A DNA stretch of 64,000 nucleotides from Pedococcus sp031456495 (GCF_031456495.1 NZ_JAVDUW010000001.1:1426001-1490000), one strand, 5' to 3'. Counted from the first letter of the stretch, positions 42,358 to 51,499 are shown. Made by a program: numbers and translations. The notes: generated by a model from the sequence alone, not told the origin.

Positions 42358-43584
42358 TCAGCCCCGGACGGTGGAACGGCTGTCCACCGACCGGTGGACC
42401 CCCAGGACCGCCGCGAGCGCCACGAGCAGTCCGGCCGTGCCCGCGACGAGGTATGCCGTGCGCGGCCCGGCCGTGGCCGTGAGCACCCCGCCCAGCGAGA
42501 GGGCGGCCACCGAGCAGCCCCGCGACACCCCGCTGACGAAGGCGACGACGGAACCGCGCCGGGCGGCGTCCACCTCGGAGAGCAGCAGGGCGAAGACCAG
42601 GGCGTTGACGACGCCGAGGGCAGCGCCCGACAGGGCTGCGGCGGCGAGGTACGCGGCGTACGCCGGGGCGAGGCCCGCGCCGACCTGGGCGATGGCGACG
42701 ACGGCCACGGCCGCCAGCACCGCCCGCACCCGGACGGTGAACCTCGTCAGGCCGCCGGCCGCCAGCGCGCCGACGACGGCGGCACCGCCGTGCACCGCCT
42801 CGGCGAGCCCGTACCCGCCGGCGGAGGCACCCAGGACGTCCCGGACCAGGAAGACCTCCGCGGCGTTGACCGACTCCACCGCGACCACCATCGGGAACAG
42901 GGCCAGGACCAGGACCCACAGCGCCGGGTGCTCGCGCAGCGCCGCCACCCCGGCGCGCGGCAGGACGGCGTCGCGCACGGTCGCGCGGGCGGCGGGGGGT
43001 GCCGGCCGGGGCACCTGCAGGGAGGCGCCGGCGAGCGCGAGCAGGACGAAGCTGACGGCGTCGAGCGCGAGGACGGCACCTGCCCCCACCGACTGGACGA
43101 GGACGCCACCCAGCCCTGCCCCGGCCGGCCCGGCGACCCCGCGCAGCGCGTGCTGGAGGGAGATGAGGCGCCCGACGCGCCGCTCGCCGACCAGCGCCGG
43201 CCCGACCGCACCCCACACGGGCTGGCCGAGGGCGAAGCCGGTCTGCATGGCGAGGACCAGGAGGCAGGTCGTGGCCAGGTCGTCGACGACCGCGAGCCCG
43301 GCAGCGGCACCGGCCTGCACGAGGCCGGTGACGAGCAGCAGGCGCCGCGGGTCCGCCCGGTCGGCGAGCACACCCGCGGCCCCGGTGGTCGCCACGACGG
43401 GAAGGGCGAAGCACAGCAGGAGGGCGGTGACCGGTGCGGCGCCGCCGCTGTCCGAATGGGCCCGCAGGACGAGGGCGACCATCGCGGCCGAGTCACCGGC
43501 CACCGACAGGGCCCCGGCGGCGAGGACGACGGCCACACCCTGGGTCGCCGCCACGGCACGCCATTCCTGAAACGAATCTTTCAC
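42358..43584 (-). CDS. MFS transporter under ArsR-type control
   Basis: About 408 aa, 12 hydrophobic segments. TM1 is VAVVLAAGALSVAGDSAAMV; the loop LADRADPRRLLLVTG and GVVNALVFALLLSEVDAARR match MFS exporters. It is divergent from an ArsR regulator. The start is uncertain: ATG at 43611 overlaps the regulator's own start codon, GTG at 43584 lies in the candidate operator, and GTG at 43554 leaves only four residues before TM1. GTG 43584 is given because the intervening residues look like a normal MFS N-terminus. Substrate unknown. Confidence 0.82.
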   Translation of the reverse strand: MKDSFQEWRAVAATQGVAVVLAAGALSVAGDSAAMVALVLRAHSDSGGAAPVTALLLCFALPVVATTGAAGVLADRADPRRLLLVTGLVQAGAAAGLAVVDDLATTCLLVLAMQTGFALGQPVWGAVGPALVGERRVGRLISLQHALRGVAGPAGAGLGGVLVQSVGAGAVLALDAVSFVLLALAGASLQVPRPAPPAARATVRDAVLPRAGVAALREHPALWVLVLALFPMVVAVESVNAAEVFLVRDVLGASAGGYGLAEAVHGGAAVVGALAAGGLTRFTVRVRAVLAAVAVVAIAQVGAGLAPAYAAYLAAAALSGAALGVVNALVFALLLSEVDAARRGSVVAFVSGVSRGCSVAALSLGGVLTATAGPRTAYLVAGTAGLLVALAAVLGVHRSVDSRSTVRG

Positions 43585-43594
43585 AGTTTGTGAA
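43580..43594. promoter_or_regulatory. ArsR-type operator TTCACA-GTT-TGTGAA
   Basis: A perfect 6-6 inverted repeat with 3-bp spacer lies between the divergent MFS and ArsR genes, in a stretch much richer in A/T than its surroundings. A -10-like TAGTCT at 43597-43602 ends 7 bp before the ArsR ATG, so the regulator mRNA may be leaderless and the operator would sit over its promoter. Autoregulation plus control of the transporter is the expected arrangement. Confidence 0.7.
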
Positions 43595-43609
43595 GGTAGT
43601 CTTTCAGGC

Positions 43610-44185
43610 ATGGCACGGTCAACCGCGCGGAGCGAGCTGAGGATCACCGACCCCAGGGCACTGCGGGCGCTGGCGCACCCGGCGCGGCAGCGGGTCGTGA
43701 CCGAGCTGTACTCCGGTGAGGTGCTCACGGCGACGGAGGCGTCGCGGATCTGCGACGTCACGCCCTCGGCGATGAGCTACCACCTCCGGGCCCTGGCCGC
43801 CTGGGGCATCGTCGAGCGGGTCGAGTCCGGTGACGGCCGCGAGCGGCCGTGGCGCGCGGTGGCCGAGAGCATCACCATCACCCCGGGCGCCCACCGGGCC
43901 GCGGGGATCGACGACAGCCGGCTGTCCGTGCACGAGTGGTTCGCCGACCTCGAGGCCGGGCTGGACCGGCTGGCGGCGGCCGTCGCCGACGGCGAGGACC
44001 ACGGCATGACCGCGCGCGGGCGGCTCTGGCTCACCGACGACGAGGAGCGCGAGCTGCGGGAGTCGCTGCACGCCCTGGTGCGGTCGTACGGCGGCAGGAC
44101 CAGCCGGGACCACCCCGAGGGCGCCCGGCCGTGGGACGTCTACGGCCTGGTGCTGCCCGCCCGTCGCGCCGAGCCGCCGGCCTGA
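43610..44185 (+). CDS. ArsR-family winged-helix transcriptional regulator
   Basis: 191 aa. N-terminal winged helix: ITDPRALRALAHPARQRVVT, EVLTATEASRICDVTPSAMS, YHLRALAAWGIVERVESGDG. The C-terminal region (DDSRLSVHEWFADLEAGLDR) is longer than in metal-sensing ArsR proteins and lacks their Cys-containing metal site (only one Cys, in RICDV), so it probably senses something other than metal. Divergent from the MFS gene, its likely target. Confidence 0.88.
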   Translation: MARSTARSELRITDPRALRALAHPARQRVVTELYSGEVLTATEASRICDVTPSAMSYHLRALAAWGIVERVESGDGRERPWRAVAESITITPGAHRAAGIDDSRLSVHEWFADLEAGLDRLAAAVADGEDHGMTARGRLWLTDDEERELRESLHALVRSYGGRTSRDHPEGARPWDVYGLVLPARRAEPPA

Positions 44186-44195
44186 CCGGCGGTCC

Positions 44196-44225
44196 CGACC
44201 CCCACGGCGGGCAGGCCGTGGGTCG
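44196..44225. terminator. Hairpin between convergent arsR-type gene and lemA
   Basis: CGACC-CC-CACGGC pairs with GCCGTG-GGTCG around a GGGCAG-like loop, with a 2-nt bulge. It lies between two 3' ends, 11 bp after one and 54 bp from the other, so it could stop both transcripts. Confidence 0.5.
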
Positions 44226-44278
44226 CGCGTCCCACGTCACCGACCACGATCCGGATCAGCGACGCAGGACGTGGAGGA

Positions 44279-44998
44279 CTACGGCTGGGCCGGGGGCTCG
44301 CCCTGCTGGGGCGGCGACTGGGGCGGCTGCGGCGCCTGCTCGGGCGAGGGGATCGCCCCCTCGGGCGCCGGTCCCGCGGCGGCCGCGGCACCGGCCCCAC
44401 CGGCATACCCGCTCGGCGGCGGGATGGTGGCCTCCCGCTGGCCGAAGTCGACCTGGACCGGCTCGCGCTCGGCCGCGGTCTGCGTCTCGAAGTACTCCTC
44501 GCGGTGCACCCCGAACATGCCGGCCACGATGTTCGAGGGGACGGTCTCGACCTTGGTGTTGAGCTCGCGCACGTTGGCGTTGTAGTAGCGGCGGGCGCTG
44601 GCGATGCGGTCCTCGGTCGAGGTCAGCTCGGCCTGCAGGGCCAGGAAGTTCTGGTTGGCCTTGAGGTCGGGGTAGGCCTCGGCGACGGCGATGAGCCGCC
44701 CGAGCGCCGCCGACAGCAGCCCCTCGGACTGCGCCTGCTGGGCCGGGGACTGGCCACCGCTCATGGCGGCCGAGCGCGCCTTCATGACGTCCTCGAGGGT
44801 TCCCCGCTCGTGCGCGGCATACCCCTTGACCGTCTCGACGAGGTTGCCGATGAGGTCGTGCCGGCGCTTGAGCTCGACGTCGATCTGCCGCCAGGCCTCC
44901 TGCACGAGGTTCCGCAGCTTGATGAGCCCGTTGTAGATGCCGACCGCCCACAGGGCGATCAGCACGACGAGGACCACGATGACGATCGCGACGATCAC
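44279..44998 (-). CDS. LemA family protein
   Basis: 239 aa. One N-terminal transmembrane helix (VAIVIVVLVVLIALWAVGIY) followed by helical LemA core: NLVQEAWRQIDVELKRRHDL, IGNLVETVKGYAAHERGTLE and YNANVRELNTKVETVPSNIV (ending MFGVHREEYFE). The C-terminus is a Pro/Gln/Ala-rich tail (about 195-239). LemA proteins are often near TPM-domain proteins, not seen here. Function unclear. GTG start. Confidence 0.92.
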   Translation of the reverse strand: MIVAIVIVVLVVLIALWAVGIYNGLIKLRNLVQEAWRQIDVELKRRHDLIGNLVETVKGYAAHERGTLEDVMKARSAAMSGGQSPAQQAQSEGLLSAALGRLIAVAEAYPDLKANQNFLALQAELTSTEDRIASARRYYNANVRELNTKVETVPSNIVAGMFGVHREEYFETQTAAEREPVQVDFGQREATIPPPSGYAGGAGAAAAAGPAPEGAIPSPEQAPQPPQSPPQQGEPPAQP

Positions 44999-45049
44999 GG
45001 ACTTCCCCCTTGCCTGGTGCGGGCAGGACGCCTGCCGGTCGAGGCGATC

Positions 45050-45604
45050 CTAGGCCAGGCCGAGCTCCTCGAGCCCGTAGACGAACCGGTACTCCAGGCC
45101 GGCCTCGGCGAACTTCTCCGCGGCGCCCGTCGCCCGGTCGGCGATGGTGGCGACCGCCACGACCTCGGCACCCGCCTCGCGGGCGGCGTTCGCGGCCTCG
45201 AGCGGCGAGGCGCCGGTGGTGGAGGTGTCCTCGACGACCACGACGCGGCGGCCCTCGATCGACGGGCCCTCGATGCGCTGCTGGAGACCGTGCGCCTTGC
45301 CGGCCTTGCGGACGACGAAGGCGTCCTTGCGGTCCCCGGCGGCGGCGCTGGCGTGCAGGATCGCGGTCGCGACCGGGTCGGCGCCGAGGGTGAGCCCACC
45401 GACCGCGTCGAACTCGAGGTCCTTGACCAGGTCGCGCATCACGATGCCCACGAGCGGCGAGGCCTCGCCGTCGAGGGTGATCCGGCGCAGGTCGACGTAG
45501 TAGTCGGCCTCCTTGCCGGACGAGAGCGTCACCCGGCCGTGGACGATGGCCTTGTCCTTGATGATCTCCAGCAGGCGGGCGCGGGCAGCGGCGATGTCGG
45601 TCAC
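45050..45604 (-). CDS. pyrE: Orotate phosphoribosyltransferase
   Basis: 184 aa. Forms OMP from orotate and PRPP in pyrimidine synthesis. VTLSSGKEADYYVDLRRITL is the orotate site, DAFVVRKAGKAHGLQQRIEG the flexible loop, and VVVVEDTSTTGASPLEAANA the PRPP-binding motif. GTG start at the conserved short N-terminus. Confidence 0.95.
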   Translation of the reverse strand: MTDIAAARARLLEIIKDKAIVHGRVTLSSGKEADYYVDLRRITLDGEASPLVGIVMRDLVKDLEFDAVGGLTLGADPVATAILHASAAAGDRKDAFVVRKAGKAHGLQQRIEGPSIEGRRVVVVEDTSTTGASPLEAANAAREAGAEVVAVATIADRATGAAEKFAEAGLEYRFVYGLEELGLA

Positions 45605-45648
45605 GGGCGACCAGCCTACCGAGGGTCGCCCGCGTGCCGACCCGCCGT

Positions 45649-46416
45649 TCAGTCCTTGGGGCGGTGGGCCCTGCGCGCCCGGGACCGCACGAGTCCGCGC
45701 GGCAGGACGCGCAGCGCCCCGACGATCGCCTTGTACTGCGCGCCGGGGACCGACACGACCCGCCCCTTGGCGACGTCGTCGAGGCAGTCGCGCACGAGCT
45801 TGTCGGCGTCGAGCCACATGAACTCGGGGATGCTCGTCATCGTGACGCCGGCCCGCTCGTGGAACTCCGTGTGCGTGAACCCGGGCAGCAGCGCCGTGGC
45901 GGTGACACCCGTGCCGGCGAGCTCGGTGGCCAGGCCCTCGGTGAAGACCGTGACGAACGACTTCACGGCCGAGTACGGGCCGGACGCGATCTGCCCCGCC
46001 ACCGACGACACGTTGACGATGGCGCCGTGGCCGCGCTCGCGCATGGCGTTGGCGGCGGCGTGGGAGAGGACGAGCACCGCGCGGCCGAGGACGTCGAAGA
46101 GCGCCTCCTCGTCCTCGATGTCGTTGTCGAGGAACCGCCGCTTGAGCGAGTAGCCCGCGTTGTTGACGAGCAGGTCCACGGGCCGGGCCCGGTCCGCCAG
46201 CCGCTCGGCCACCTTGCCGGTCTCGGCCCGGTCGGACAGGTCGGCGACGAGGATCTCGGTCGAGACGCGGTACTTCGCCCGCAGGTCGTCGGAGACGTTC
46301 TCCAGCCGCGCGCGGTTGCGCGCGACGAGGACGACGTCGTGGCCGCGCTCGGCGAGCTGGTGGGCGAAGGACAGGCCGATCCCGGCCGTCGCGCCGGTGA
46401 CCAGGGCAGTGCTCAT
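45649..46416 (-). CDS. Short-chain dehydrogenase/reductase
   Basis: 255 aa classical SDR: nucleotide site LVTGATAGIGLSFAHQLAER (TGxxxGIG), NNAGYS, catalytic Ser in IVNVSSVAGQI and the YxxxK pair in GPYSAVKSFV. The C-terminus is basic (SRARRAHRPKD). Probable NADP(H) enzyme of unknown substrate, similar to the DltE/YqjQ-like actinobacterial group. Confidence 0.88.
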   Translation of the reverse strand: MSTALVTGATAGIGLSFAHQLAERGHDVVLVARNRARLENVSDDLRAKYRVSTEILVADLSDRAETGKVAERLADRARPVDLLVNNAGYSLKRRFLDNDIEDEEALFDVLGRAVLVLSHAAANAMRERGHGAIVNVSSVAGQIASGPYSAVKSFVTVFTEGLATELAGTGVTATALLPGFTHTEFHERAGVTMTSIPEFMWLDADKLVRDCLDDVAKGRVVSVPGAQYKAIVGALRVLPRGLVRSRARRAHRPKD

Positions 46417-46462
46417 GCGGTCACTGTACGGCGGTTACCGAGGGTCACCTAGGGTGGCTCCC

Positions 46463-47248
46463 GTGCGTATCGCCACCTGGAACGTCAACTCGATCCGCTC
46501 CCGCATCGACCGCGTGGAGGCGTGGCTGCAGCGCACGGACGTCGACGTCCTGGCCATCCAGGAGACCAAGGCGACCGACGCCCAGTTCCCCTTCGACCGG
46601 CTCCGGGCGCTCGGGTACGAGGTCGCCCACCACGGCCTCAACCACTGGAACGGCGTCGCGATCGTCTCCCGGGTCGGGATCGACGACGTCGAGGCGTCCT
46701 TCCCCGGTGCGCCGGGCTGGGGCGAGCCGGAGGTCGTTGAGGCGCGCGCGCTCACGGCCGTGTGCGGCGGCGTGCGGGTGGCGTCCGTCTACGTCCCCAA
46801 CGGCCGGGGCATCGGCGACCCGCACATGGCCTACAAGCTCGACTGGCTCGCCCACCTGCAGGCGCACGCGCGCGGCTGGGTCGAGCGGGGTGATGCCGCC
46901 GCGCTGATGGGCGACTGGAACATCGCGCCGCAGGACGAGGACGTCTGGTCGATGGAGTACTACCTCGACAAGAGCCACGTGTCGCCGCCGGAGCGTGCCG
47001 CGTTCCAGTCGTTCCTCGACGCCGGCTTCGTCGACGTCGTGCGGCCGCACACCCCCGGCCCCGGCACGTACACCTACTGGGACTACACCCAGCTGAGCTT
47101 CCAGAAGCGCCGCGGCATGCGCATCGACTTCGTCCTCGGCACCCCCGCCTTCGCCGACCGGGTGGTCGGGGCCGCGATCGACCGCGAGGAGCGCAAGGGC
47201 AAGGGCGCTTCCGACCACGCCCCCGTCGTCGTCGAGCTGGAGGACTGA
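46463..47248 (+). CDS. xth: Exodeoxyribonuclease III
   Basis: 261-aa AP endonuclease/3'-5' exonuclease in base-excision repair. MRIATWNVNSIRSRIDRVEA, VLAIQETKATDAQFP (catalytic Glu), SVYVPNGRG, LMGDWNIAPQDEDVW, TYWDYT and the final KGASDHAPVVVEL with catalytic Asp-His. GTG start. Confidence 0.95.
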   Translation: MRIATWNVNSIRSRIDRVEAWLQRTDVDVLAIQETKATDAQFPFDRLRALGYEVAHHGLNHWNGVAIVSRVGIDDVEASFPGAPGWGEPEVVEARALTAVCGGVRVASVYVPNGRGIGDPHMAYKLDWLAHLQAHARGWVERGDAAALMGDWNIAPQDEDVWSMEYYLDKSHVSPPERAAFQSFLDAGFVDVVRPHTPGPGTYTYWDYTQLSFQKRRGMRIDFVLGTPAFADRVVGAAIDREERKGKGASDHAPVVVELED

Positions 47249-47249
47249 C

Positions 47250-48146
47250 GTGGCACGGGCGCGGGGGACGGACCGGCGGACCGGCGGCACCCGCACCTTC
47301 ACGGTCGCGGCACCGGACGGCGCGCTGCTGCGGGTCGAGGAGCACCTGCCAGCCACCCCCGCCGACGGCCCCGCCCCGACCGTCGTCCTCGCCCACGGCT
47401 GGACGCTCACCCGCCGGTCCTGGCACCCCGTCGTCGAGGCACTGCTCGCCCGCGGGCTGCGCGTGGTCGCCTACGACCAGCGCGGGCACGGCGGCTCCTC
47501 ACCGCTCCGCGGCGAGGCCAGCGTCCGCGCGCTCGGGGACGACCTCGCGGCCGTCCTCGACGTCGTCGCCCCGCAGGGCGAGGTCGTCCTCGGGGGCCAC
47601 TCGATGGGTGGCATGACCGTGATGGCGTATGCCGGCCTGCACCCCGACGACTTCGAGCAGCGCGTCGCGGGGGTGGTCCTGGTGTCGACCTCTGCGGGCG
47701 ACCTCGGCACCGGCCTGCCCTGGGTGCAGGGCGCCGCGATGCGGCTGGCGGCGCGGATGCCCGCCGTGCCGACGGGCCGGTTCGTCACCCACAAGGGGCA
47801 GCGCCGCCTGCTCTTCGGCGACGAGGCCGACCCCGAGCTCGTGCGCCTCACCCGCGAGCAGGTCGCCGCGACCACGCTGCCCACCCTCGGGCGCTTCCAC
47901 GCCGCCCTCGGGCTCCACGACGAGACCGAGGCGGTCGAACGGCTCGCTGCGGTGCCGTCGGTCGTCCTCGTCGGGTCCCGCGACCGGCTCACCCCGCCGC
48001 GGCACGCGCGCCGCCTCGGCGAGCTCATCCGCGGTGCGCGCGTCGTGGAGCTCGACGGCCGGGGCCACATGCTCATGTACGAGGCCACCGACCACGTCGT
48101 CGACGCCTTCGACACCGTCCTGGCAGCCCGGTCCGACCGGCACTGA
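47250..48146 (+). CDS. Alpha/beta-fold hydrolase
   Basis: 298 aa with VVLAHGWTLTRRSWHPVVEA (oxyanion region), VVAYDQRGHGGSSPL, nucleophile elbow VVLGGHSMGGMTVMAYAG (Ser about 116), acid in VLVGSRDRLTPPRHAR and catalytic His in DGRGHMLMYEATDHV. The start is GTG 1 bp after the xth stop. Substrate unknown. Confidence 0.88.
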   Translation: MARARGTDRRTGGTRTFTVAAPDGALLRVEEHLPATPADGPAPTVVLAHGWTLTRRSWHPVVEALLARGLRVVAYDQRGHGGSSPLRGEASVRALGDDLAAVLDVVAPQGEVVLGGHSMGGMTVMAYAGLHPDDFEQRVAGVVLVSTSAGDLGTGLPWVQGAAMRLAARMPAVPTGRFVTHKGQRRLLFGDEADPELVRLTREQVAATTLPTLGRFHAALGLHDETEAVERLAAVPSVVLVGSRDRLTPPRHARRLGELIRGARVVELDGRGHMLMYEATDHVVDAFDTVLAARSDRH

Positions 48147-48224
48147 GGACCCTTCGCCGAGCTGGCGGTCCACGCGCCCCGGCACACGCGGCTGGGTGAG
48201 GCGGCCCCGTCAGGCGGCTCAGGC

Positions 48225-49847
48225 CTAGCGGCGCAGTCCCAGCCGCAGGGACACCAGCGCGCCCAGGGCGGCCGCGAGCGCCGCTCCGAGGAAGACCGTC
48301 TGCACCTGCACGACCCCCGCGCCGACCAGGGCCCGGGTGTCCGTCGGGTCGGGCAGTGCGGCCACGGCCGCATAGTACCGGTGGAGGCCGATCGCGGTCA
48401 GCAGGGCGAGCCCGACGACCATGCCCACCATCCGCGCGACGACGACCAGCGAGGCCGCGACACCGTGCGCCTGCGGCGGTGAGTCGGCGAGCGCGGCGTT
48501 GTTCACCGGCGCGAGGGCGAGTCCGACACCGAGCCCGACGAGGACGAGGACGGCCGTCGCGGTCCACGTCTCGAGGGCTCCGTCGCCCCAGCGGCTCATG
48601 GCCAGCAGGCCGGCCGCGGCGAGGAGCAGTCCCCCGCCGCTGACCACCGCCTCCCCGAGCCGGCGCAGCGCCCACCCGCCGGCGACCGCCCCGACGGGCA
48701 CCGCGACGAGGAAGCGCACGAGCACCAGCGCCGCCGTGGTCTGCGAGCCGGTGAGCGTGAGCCGGGCGAGCACCGGGACGTCGACGACGACCGCCACCAG
48801 CGCGACGCCGGTCAGCAGGCTGACGACGAGCGCGCTGCCGGTGCGCCCACGGACGACTCCCCGCGGCACGAGCGGCTCCGCAGCCCGGCGGTGCCGCCAC
48901 AGGTAGAGGCCCAGCGCGACCACGCCTACGGGCAGCAGGGCCAGGCCCAGCGGACCGACGACCTCGCGCTCGGGGTCGCTCGCGGCGAAGGTGAGGACGA
49001 GGGTGCCGAGCGCGGTCCCGAGCAGCAGGGCGCCCGGCAGGTCGGCCCGGCGCAGCACCGGCCATGCCGAGCGCAGCACCAGGGCGAGCCAGACCGCGGC
49101 CAGCCCCAGCCCGGCGGCGCCGATCGGTGTCGCCAGCCGCGCGGCATACCCGTCGAAGGGGACGAACGGCACGCCCAGGGTGACGTCGGTCGCGAGCCGC
49201 GCGGGTGCCACGAGGGCGAGGCCGGTGACGACGACTGCGAGCAGGCCCACGACGGCGGGCACGGCCCGTGGGGCCACCGGTCGGGCACCGCCTGTGACCG
49301 CGACGAGGAGAGCGAGCACCAGGCCGGCGACGGCGTTGAGCCAGAAGATCGCCCGCCAGTCCGCGACGGCGAGGACCAGGGCCCCGAGGACCGGCCCGAG
49401 CACGCTGCCGAGCTCCTGCACGGCGCCGACCACGCCGAGCGGGGTGCCGCGGCGCCCGCGCGGCCACAGGTCGGCCACGATCGCCAGCGTCGCCGGGACG
49501 AGGCCGCCGCCGCCGACGCCCTGGAGCAGGCGCCCCGTGACGAGCACGGGCAGCTCCACCGCCACGGCCGTGACGGCCGACCCGACGACGAAGACGAGCA
49601 GGCAGGTCAGCAGGATGCGTTGGCGGGCAACGAGATCCGTGAGCCGTCCGATGAGGGGAAGCACCGCGACGTAGCCCAGCAGGAAGCCCGAGACGATCGG
49701 GGTCGCCTCCTGCAGGGCGTCGATGCCGAGGCCGACGCCGGTCATCATGTCGGGCAGCGCGAGCACGACGACGTAGGTGTCGGCCGCCGCGAGGGCCACC
49801 GCGACCGAGGCGGTGGCGAGCAGCGCCCTAGGGGCGGGGGATCGCAA
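48225..49847 (-). CDS. MFS transporter, P55-like
   Basis: About 540 aa, 14 predicted helices. AAADTYVVVLALPDMMTGVG matches the ADTYVVV start of Rv1410c/P55 exporters, with GYVAVLPLIGRLTDLVARQR after TM2 and GRLLQGVGGGGLVPATLAIV in TM4. It follows and overlaps an LppX/LprG-type lipoprotein gene, the layout of lprG-Rv1410c in mycobacteria, where the pair exports lipids. The start is uncertain: TTG at 49847 (20-bp overlap with the lipoprotein gene) or GTG at 49799. Confidence 0.8.
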   Translation of the reverse strand: MRSPAPRALLATASVAVALAAADTYVVVLALPDMMTGVGLGIDALQEATPIVSGFLLGYVAVLPLIGRLTDLVARQRILLTCLLVFVVGSAVTAVAVELPVLVTGRLLQGVGGGGLVPATLAIVADLWPRGRRGTPLGVVGAVQELGSVLGPVLGALVLAVADWRAIFWLNAVAGLVLALLVAVTGGARPVAPRAVPAVVGLLAVVVTGLALVAPARLATDVTLGVPFVPFDGYAARLATPIGAAGLGLAAVWLALVLRSAWPVLRRADLPGALLLGTALGTLVLTFAASDPEREVVGPLGLALLPVGVVALGLYLWRHRRAAEPLVPRGVVRGRTGSALVVSLLTGVALVAVVVDVPVLARLTLTGSQTTAALVLVRFLVAVPVGAVAGGWALRRLGEAVVSGGGLLLAAAGLLAMSRWGDGALETWTATAVLVLVGLGVGLALAPVNNAALADSPPQAHGVAASLVVVARMVGMVVGLALLTAIGLHRYYAAVAALPDPTDTRALVGAGVVQVQTVFLGAALAAALGALVSLRLGLRR

Positions 49848-50538
49848 CGGCCTGGGGCAGCTTCGTGAGGCGCGCGGTGTAGGTCGACGTCGAGCCGGCG
49901 TAGAAGGGACCCCTGAGCACCACCGACCGCAGCTCGTCACCGTCCTCCGCGACGCCGTAGGTGACGTCGAACGTGCCCGACCGGTCGCCGATGACGAACA
50001 GGTCGGCGACCGCGGACCCCGGGACCTTCCCGGTGTAGGTGTCGACGATGGTGGCCCCGTCGCGGGTGCGCGGACCGGCGGCGAGACCGGTGGTCCTCGA
50101 CACCAGGCTGGTCACACCCGTCTGGGTGTTGAAGAGCTGCGCGGGGTTCGGCGCCCCGTAGGTCCTGGGGTCGATCTTGTTGAAGCCCGGCGTGAAGAAC
50201 TTGAGGTAGACGTCCTGCTCGACCGCGACCACCTCCACGGTGCCGGTGACGCCACGGATGGTGGCGTTGAGCGTGCCCTTGAACGACGGCGGCCGGAACA
50301 GCCCCGTGCCCTGGGCCGCCGAGACGCCGACCGCCTTGCCGGGCAGGCCCTCCGACGTCAGCGTGAACGACACCGCCGGGCTCTTCTCGAGCGCCGCGCG
50401 CGCCGCGGCGAGGCGCTGGGCGGGCGGCAGCTCGGCCTTCGCGGCTGCCTTGTCCCCGCCGCTGCAGGCGGTGAGCAGGCCGGAGGCGAGGCCGACCGCG
50501 AGGGCCGCGACGACGGCATACCGACCGGGGGGACGCAT
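49828..50538 (-). CDS. LppX/LprA/LprF/LprG-family lipoprotein
   Basis: 236 aa. A lipoprotein signal peptide (YAVVAALAVGLASGLLTACS) has lipobox LTAC, so Cys about 26 is lipidated. The mature part shows the LppX_LprAFG half-barrel: SFTLTSEGLPGKAVGVSAAQ, FKGTLNATIRGVTGTVEVVA, QDVYLKFFTPGFNKIDPRTY, and RTRDGATIVDTYTGKVPG. Such proteins carry triacylated lipids across the periplasmic side. Followed by the P55-like MFS gene. ATG at 50538 or GTG at 50544. Confidence 0.88.
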   Translation of the reverse strand: MRPPGRYAVVAALAVGLASGLLTACSGGDKAAAKAELPPAQRLAAARAALEKSPAVSFTLTSEGLPGKAVGVSAAQGTGLFRPPSFKGTLNATIRGVTGTVEVVAVEQDVYLKFFTPGFNKIDPRTYGAPNPAQLFNTQTGVTSLVSRTTGLAAGPRTRDGATIVDTYTGKVPGSAVADLFVIGDRSGTFDVTYGVAEDGDELRSVVLRGPFYAGSTSTYTARLTKLPQAVAIPRP

Positions 50539-50644
50539 GCGCACACGCTATCCGCCGGGGACCGCTCCCCATGGTCGCCACACGCTGCCCGCCCTAGCGT
50601 TCGCGGCGACCCGGCCCGAGCCGGCACACCACAGGGGGGACCTC

Positions 50645-51481
50645 ATGAACCTGCTCACCACCACACGACGACGAGTGGCCACTGCCGCCGTGACCGTCGC
50701 CCTCGTCGGCGTCTCGGTCGCCGGCGCGCTCGCCGCCCAGGCCTCCGGCGCCACCGGCGTCGTCAACACCAAGGGCGACCCGGGGCCCGCGCTCACGGTC
50801 CGGCAGAAGCCGACGGCCGCGTCGGCCGCGATCGGGTCCCGGGCGGACGGCGCCCGCGTGACCATCACCTGCCAGACGTACGGGCAGTCGGTGACCGGCA
50901 CCTACGGCACGAGCACGGTCTGGGACCGGCTGAAGTCAGGCGGCTACGTCAGCGACGCCTACGTCCGCACCGGGTCCGACGGCCTCGTCGCCCCGCTGTG
51001 CGCCGGCACCCCGACGCCGGAGCAGGGCACGCCGAGCGCCCGGGTCAAGGCCGTCATCGCCGCGGCCACGTCCATGACCGGCAGGTACCCGTACTCCTGG
51101 GGCGGCGGCAACGCCTACGGCCCGACGAAGGGGATCTGCTGCAGCCCCAGCGGGATCGACGACCGCAACACCGTCGGTTTCGACTGCTCCGGCCTGATGG
51201 AGTACGCGTTCCACCAGGGCGCCAGGGTGCGCCTGTCCAGCACGTCGCGCAGCCAGTACGCCGACGGCCCCCGCGTCCCGACCAGCCGGCTCCGTGCGGG
51301 CGACATGGTGTTCTGGTCCGACTCGACGAAGTCGGCCTCGCGCATCCACCACGTCGCGCTGTACGTCGGCGACGGGAAGGTCGTCGAGGCCGACCGCGTG
51401 AGCGGGCCGGACATCCGGGTCCGCGCGTTCTCCACCTCCGAGACCGGCGTCATGCCCTACGTCGTGCGCCCGGTGAGCTGA
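50645..51481 (+). CDS. Secreted NlpC/P60 peptidoglycan hydrolase with SH3-like domain
   Basis: 278 aa. Signal peptide (about 1-36, ending AAQAS). An SH3b-like domain (GPALTVRQKPTAASAAIGSR to GGYVSDAYVRTG) precedes an NlpC/P60 domain with catalytic Cys in VGFDCSGLMEYAFHQGARVR (about 180), SRLRAGDMVFWSD, His in IHHVALYVGDGKVVEADR and a C-terminal MPYVVRP. Cleaves cell-wall peptides. RBS GGGGGGA 5 bp before ATG. Confidence 0.9.
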   Translation: MNLLTTTRRRVATAAVTVALVGVSVAGALAAQASGATGVVNTKGDPGPALTVRQKPTAASAAIGSRADGARVTITCQTYGQSVTGTYGTSTVWDRLKSGGYVSDAYVRTGSDGLVAPLCAGTPTPEQGTPSARVKAVIAAATSMTGRYPYSWGGGNAYGPTKGICCSPSGIDDRNTVGFDCSGLMEYAFHQGARVRLSSTSRSQYADGPRVPTSRLRAGDMVFWSDSTKSASRIHHVALYVGDGKVVEADRVSGPDIRVRAFSTSETGVMPYVVRPVS

Positions 51482-51499
51482 CGGACCCCGCGACCGGTG

